From contig JAMCWI010000127.1 in NCBI GenBank assembly GCA_023481335.1, positions 1 to 5,240 on the forward strand: 5,240 bases of DNA, in the 5' to 3' direction. Positions 4,658 to 5,240 of the stretch are shown piece after piece (positions within the stretch are counted from its first letter, which is position 1; each line of letters begins with the position of its first letter). Source of the DNA: Bacillota bacterium (lineage in GTDB: Bacteria > Bacillota > Desulfotomaculia > Desulfotomaculales > Desulfotomaculaceae). A program made the translations under genes and the position numbers. The notes under the pieces were generated by a model. That model was not told where the DNA came from. It was given only the letters and a program-made list of their open reading frames with translations, and did no database searches.

Positions 4658-5240
4658 TGGCTGAAGAGAAAAAGCCTAAAGCGCCTGTTGTTCCGACAAA
4701 AAACCCGATGCCGACGCAGGATGCGATAGAACGTTCCCGGAATTTCAACGAGGTGGCCCTGGGTTACTCGGAAGAGGCCGTCGTTTCCGAGGCCAACCGC
4801 TGCCTTCAGTGCAAAAAGGAGCCGTGCCGCCAGGGCTGCCCTGTGGAAGTGGATATCCCGGCTTTTATTAAACTGGCCGCCGGGCGTGACTTTGCGGGGG
4901 CCATCAGGAAACTTAAAGAAAAGAACGCCCTGCCTGCGGTTTGTGGGCGCGTATGCCCGCAGGAAAACCAGTGCGAAAAATACTGCACTCTGGGCAAAAA
5001 GCACGAGCCGGTAGCCATTGGCCGGATCGAGCGCTTTTGCGCCGACTGGGAGCTTGCAAATGGAGTGCTGCCCCAGGAAATTGCCCCGCCCACCGGCAAG
5101 AAGGTTGCCATCGTAGGTTCCGGTCCCTCCGGTCTTACCTGTGCCGCTGACCTGGCCAAACTAGGCCACCAGGTAACGATTTTTGAAGCGCTGCACGTGG
5201 CCGGCGGCGTTCTGATGTACGGCATTCCCGAGTTCCGCCT
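4657..5240 (+). CDS. nfnB: NfnB (NADPH-dependent ferredoxin:NAD+ oxidoreductase, large subunit; GltD/GltA-like), 5' part
   Basis: The frame starts at ATG 4657, overlapping the nfnA stop by one base, and is open to the window end (194 of an expected roughly 460 residues). GGAGGTGG (4643-4650) supplies the ribosome site. NfnB bears the bifurcating FAD, binds NADP(H) and contacts ferredoxin. The N-terminal domain has eight cysteines in two sets, C49-C52-C57-C61 (CLQCKKEPCRQGC) and C96-C100-C106-C110 (CGRVCPQENQCEKYC), as in the two [4Fe-4S] clusters of this family and of glutamate synthase small subunits. The FAD Rossmann fold begins VAIVGSGPSGLTCAADLAKLGH (150-171) and continues to GGVLMYGIPEFR (183-194). 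Alone it could be annotated as NADPH-dependent glutamate synthase (gltA or gltD); the adjoining nfnA and the absence of a glutamate synthase large subunit favour Nfn. The FAD- and NADP-binding remainder lies outside the window. Confidence 0.94.
   Translation, partial: MAEEKKPKAPVVPTKNPMPTQDAIERSRNFNEVALGYSEEAVVSEANRCLQCKKEPCRQGCPVEVDIPAFIKLAAGRDFAGAIRKLKEKNALPAVCGRVCPQENQCEKYCTLGKKHEPVAIGRIERFCADWELANGVLPQEIAPPTGKKVAIVGSGPSGLTCAADLAKLGHQVTIFEALHVAGGVLMYGIPEFR

Noticed and set aside
4603..5225. Two long minus-strand open frames opposite nfnB (4603-5004 and 4806-5225)
   Set aside because: The plus strand here encodes clear iron-sulfur and FAD motifs of NfnB. The minus frames overlap each other and show no recognisable domains.

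Overview
This window looks like chromosomal housekeeping DNA from an anaerobic, low-to-mid G+C Firmicute of the Clostridia, most like the Desulfotomaculum/Pelotomaculum group (Peptococcaceae). That placement is inferred from three things: the gene order accB-accC-Asp23 family-nusB, which is typical of Firmicutes; the strong G-rich Shine-Dalgarno sites; and an electron-bifurcating NfnAB-type transhydrogenase, which is common in strict anaerobes. All genes are on the plus strand. I see no mobile element, CRISPR array, tRNA or rRNA.

Layout: bases 1-285 hold the 3' end of accB (biotin carrier protein), followed closely by complete accC (299-1648, biotin carboxylase). A good sigma-A-type promoter (TTGCGA, 17 bp, TATAAT) lies in the gap after accC. 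It precedes three small genes: a soluble Asp23/YqhY-type protein (1768-2166), an AmaP-like membrane protein with its own Asp23-like domain (2188-2739), and a DUF2273 two-helix membrane protein (about 2756-2977). After a 169 bp AT-rich gap comes nusB (3147-3581). A 213 bp gap follows, with a hairpin, two identical SD-like 12-mers and a tiny SD-preceded ORF. The window ends with nfnA (3795-4657), which is broken by an apparent one-base deletion near 4218-4222, and the 5' part of nfnB (from 4657, running off the end), coupled by a TAATG stop/start overlap.

How the genes fit together: accB and accC supply the first half-reaction of acetyl-CoA carboxylase for fatty acid synthesis. The Asp23, AmaP and DUF2273 trio probably forms a membrane-anchored envelope-associated complex; in Bacillus the equivalent locus carries only YqhY, which has been linked genetically to acetyl-CoA carboxylase. 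nusB encodes an rRNA antitermination factor. NfnAB would couple NADH and reduced ferredoxin to NADP+ reduction.

I did not find a convincing new biological system. The points most worth checking are the nfnA frameshift and the duplicated SD/anti-SD arrangement in the nfnA leader.
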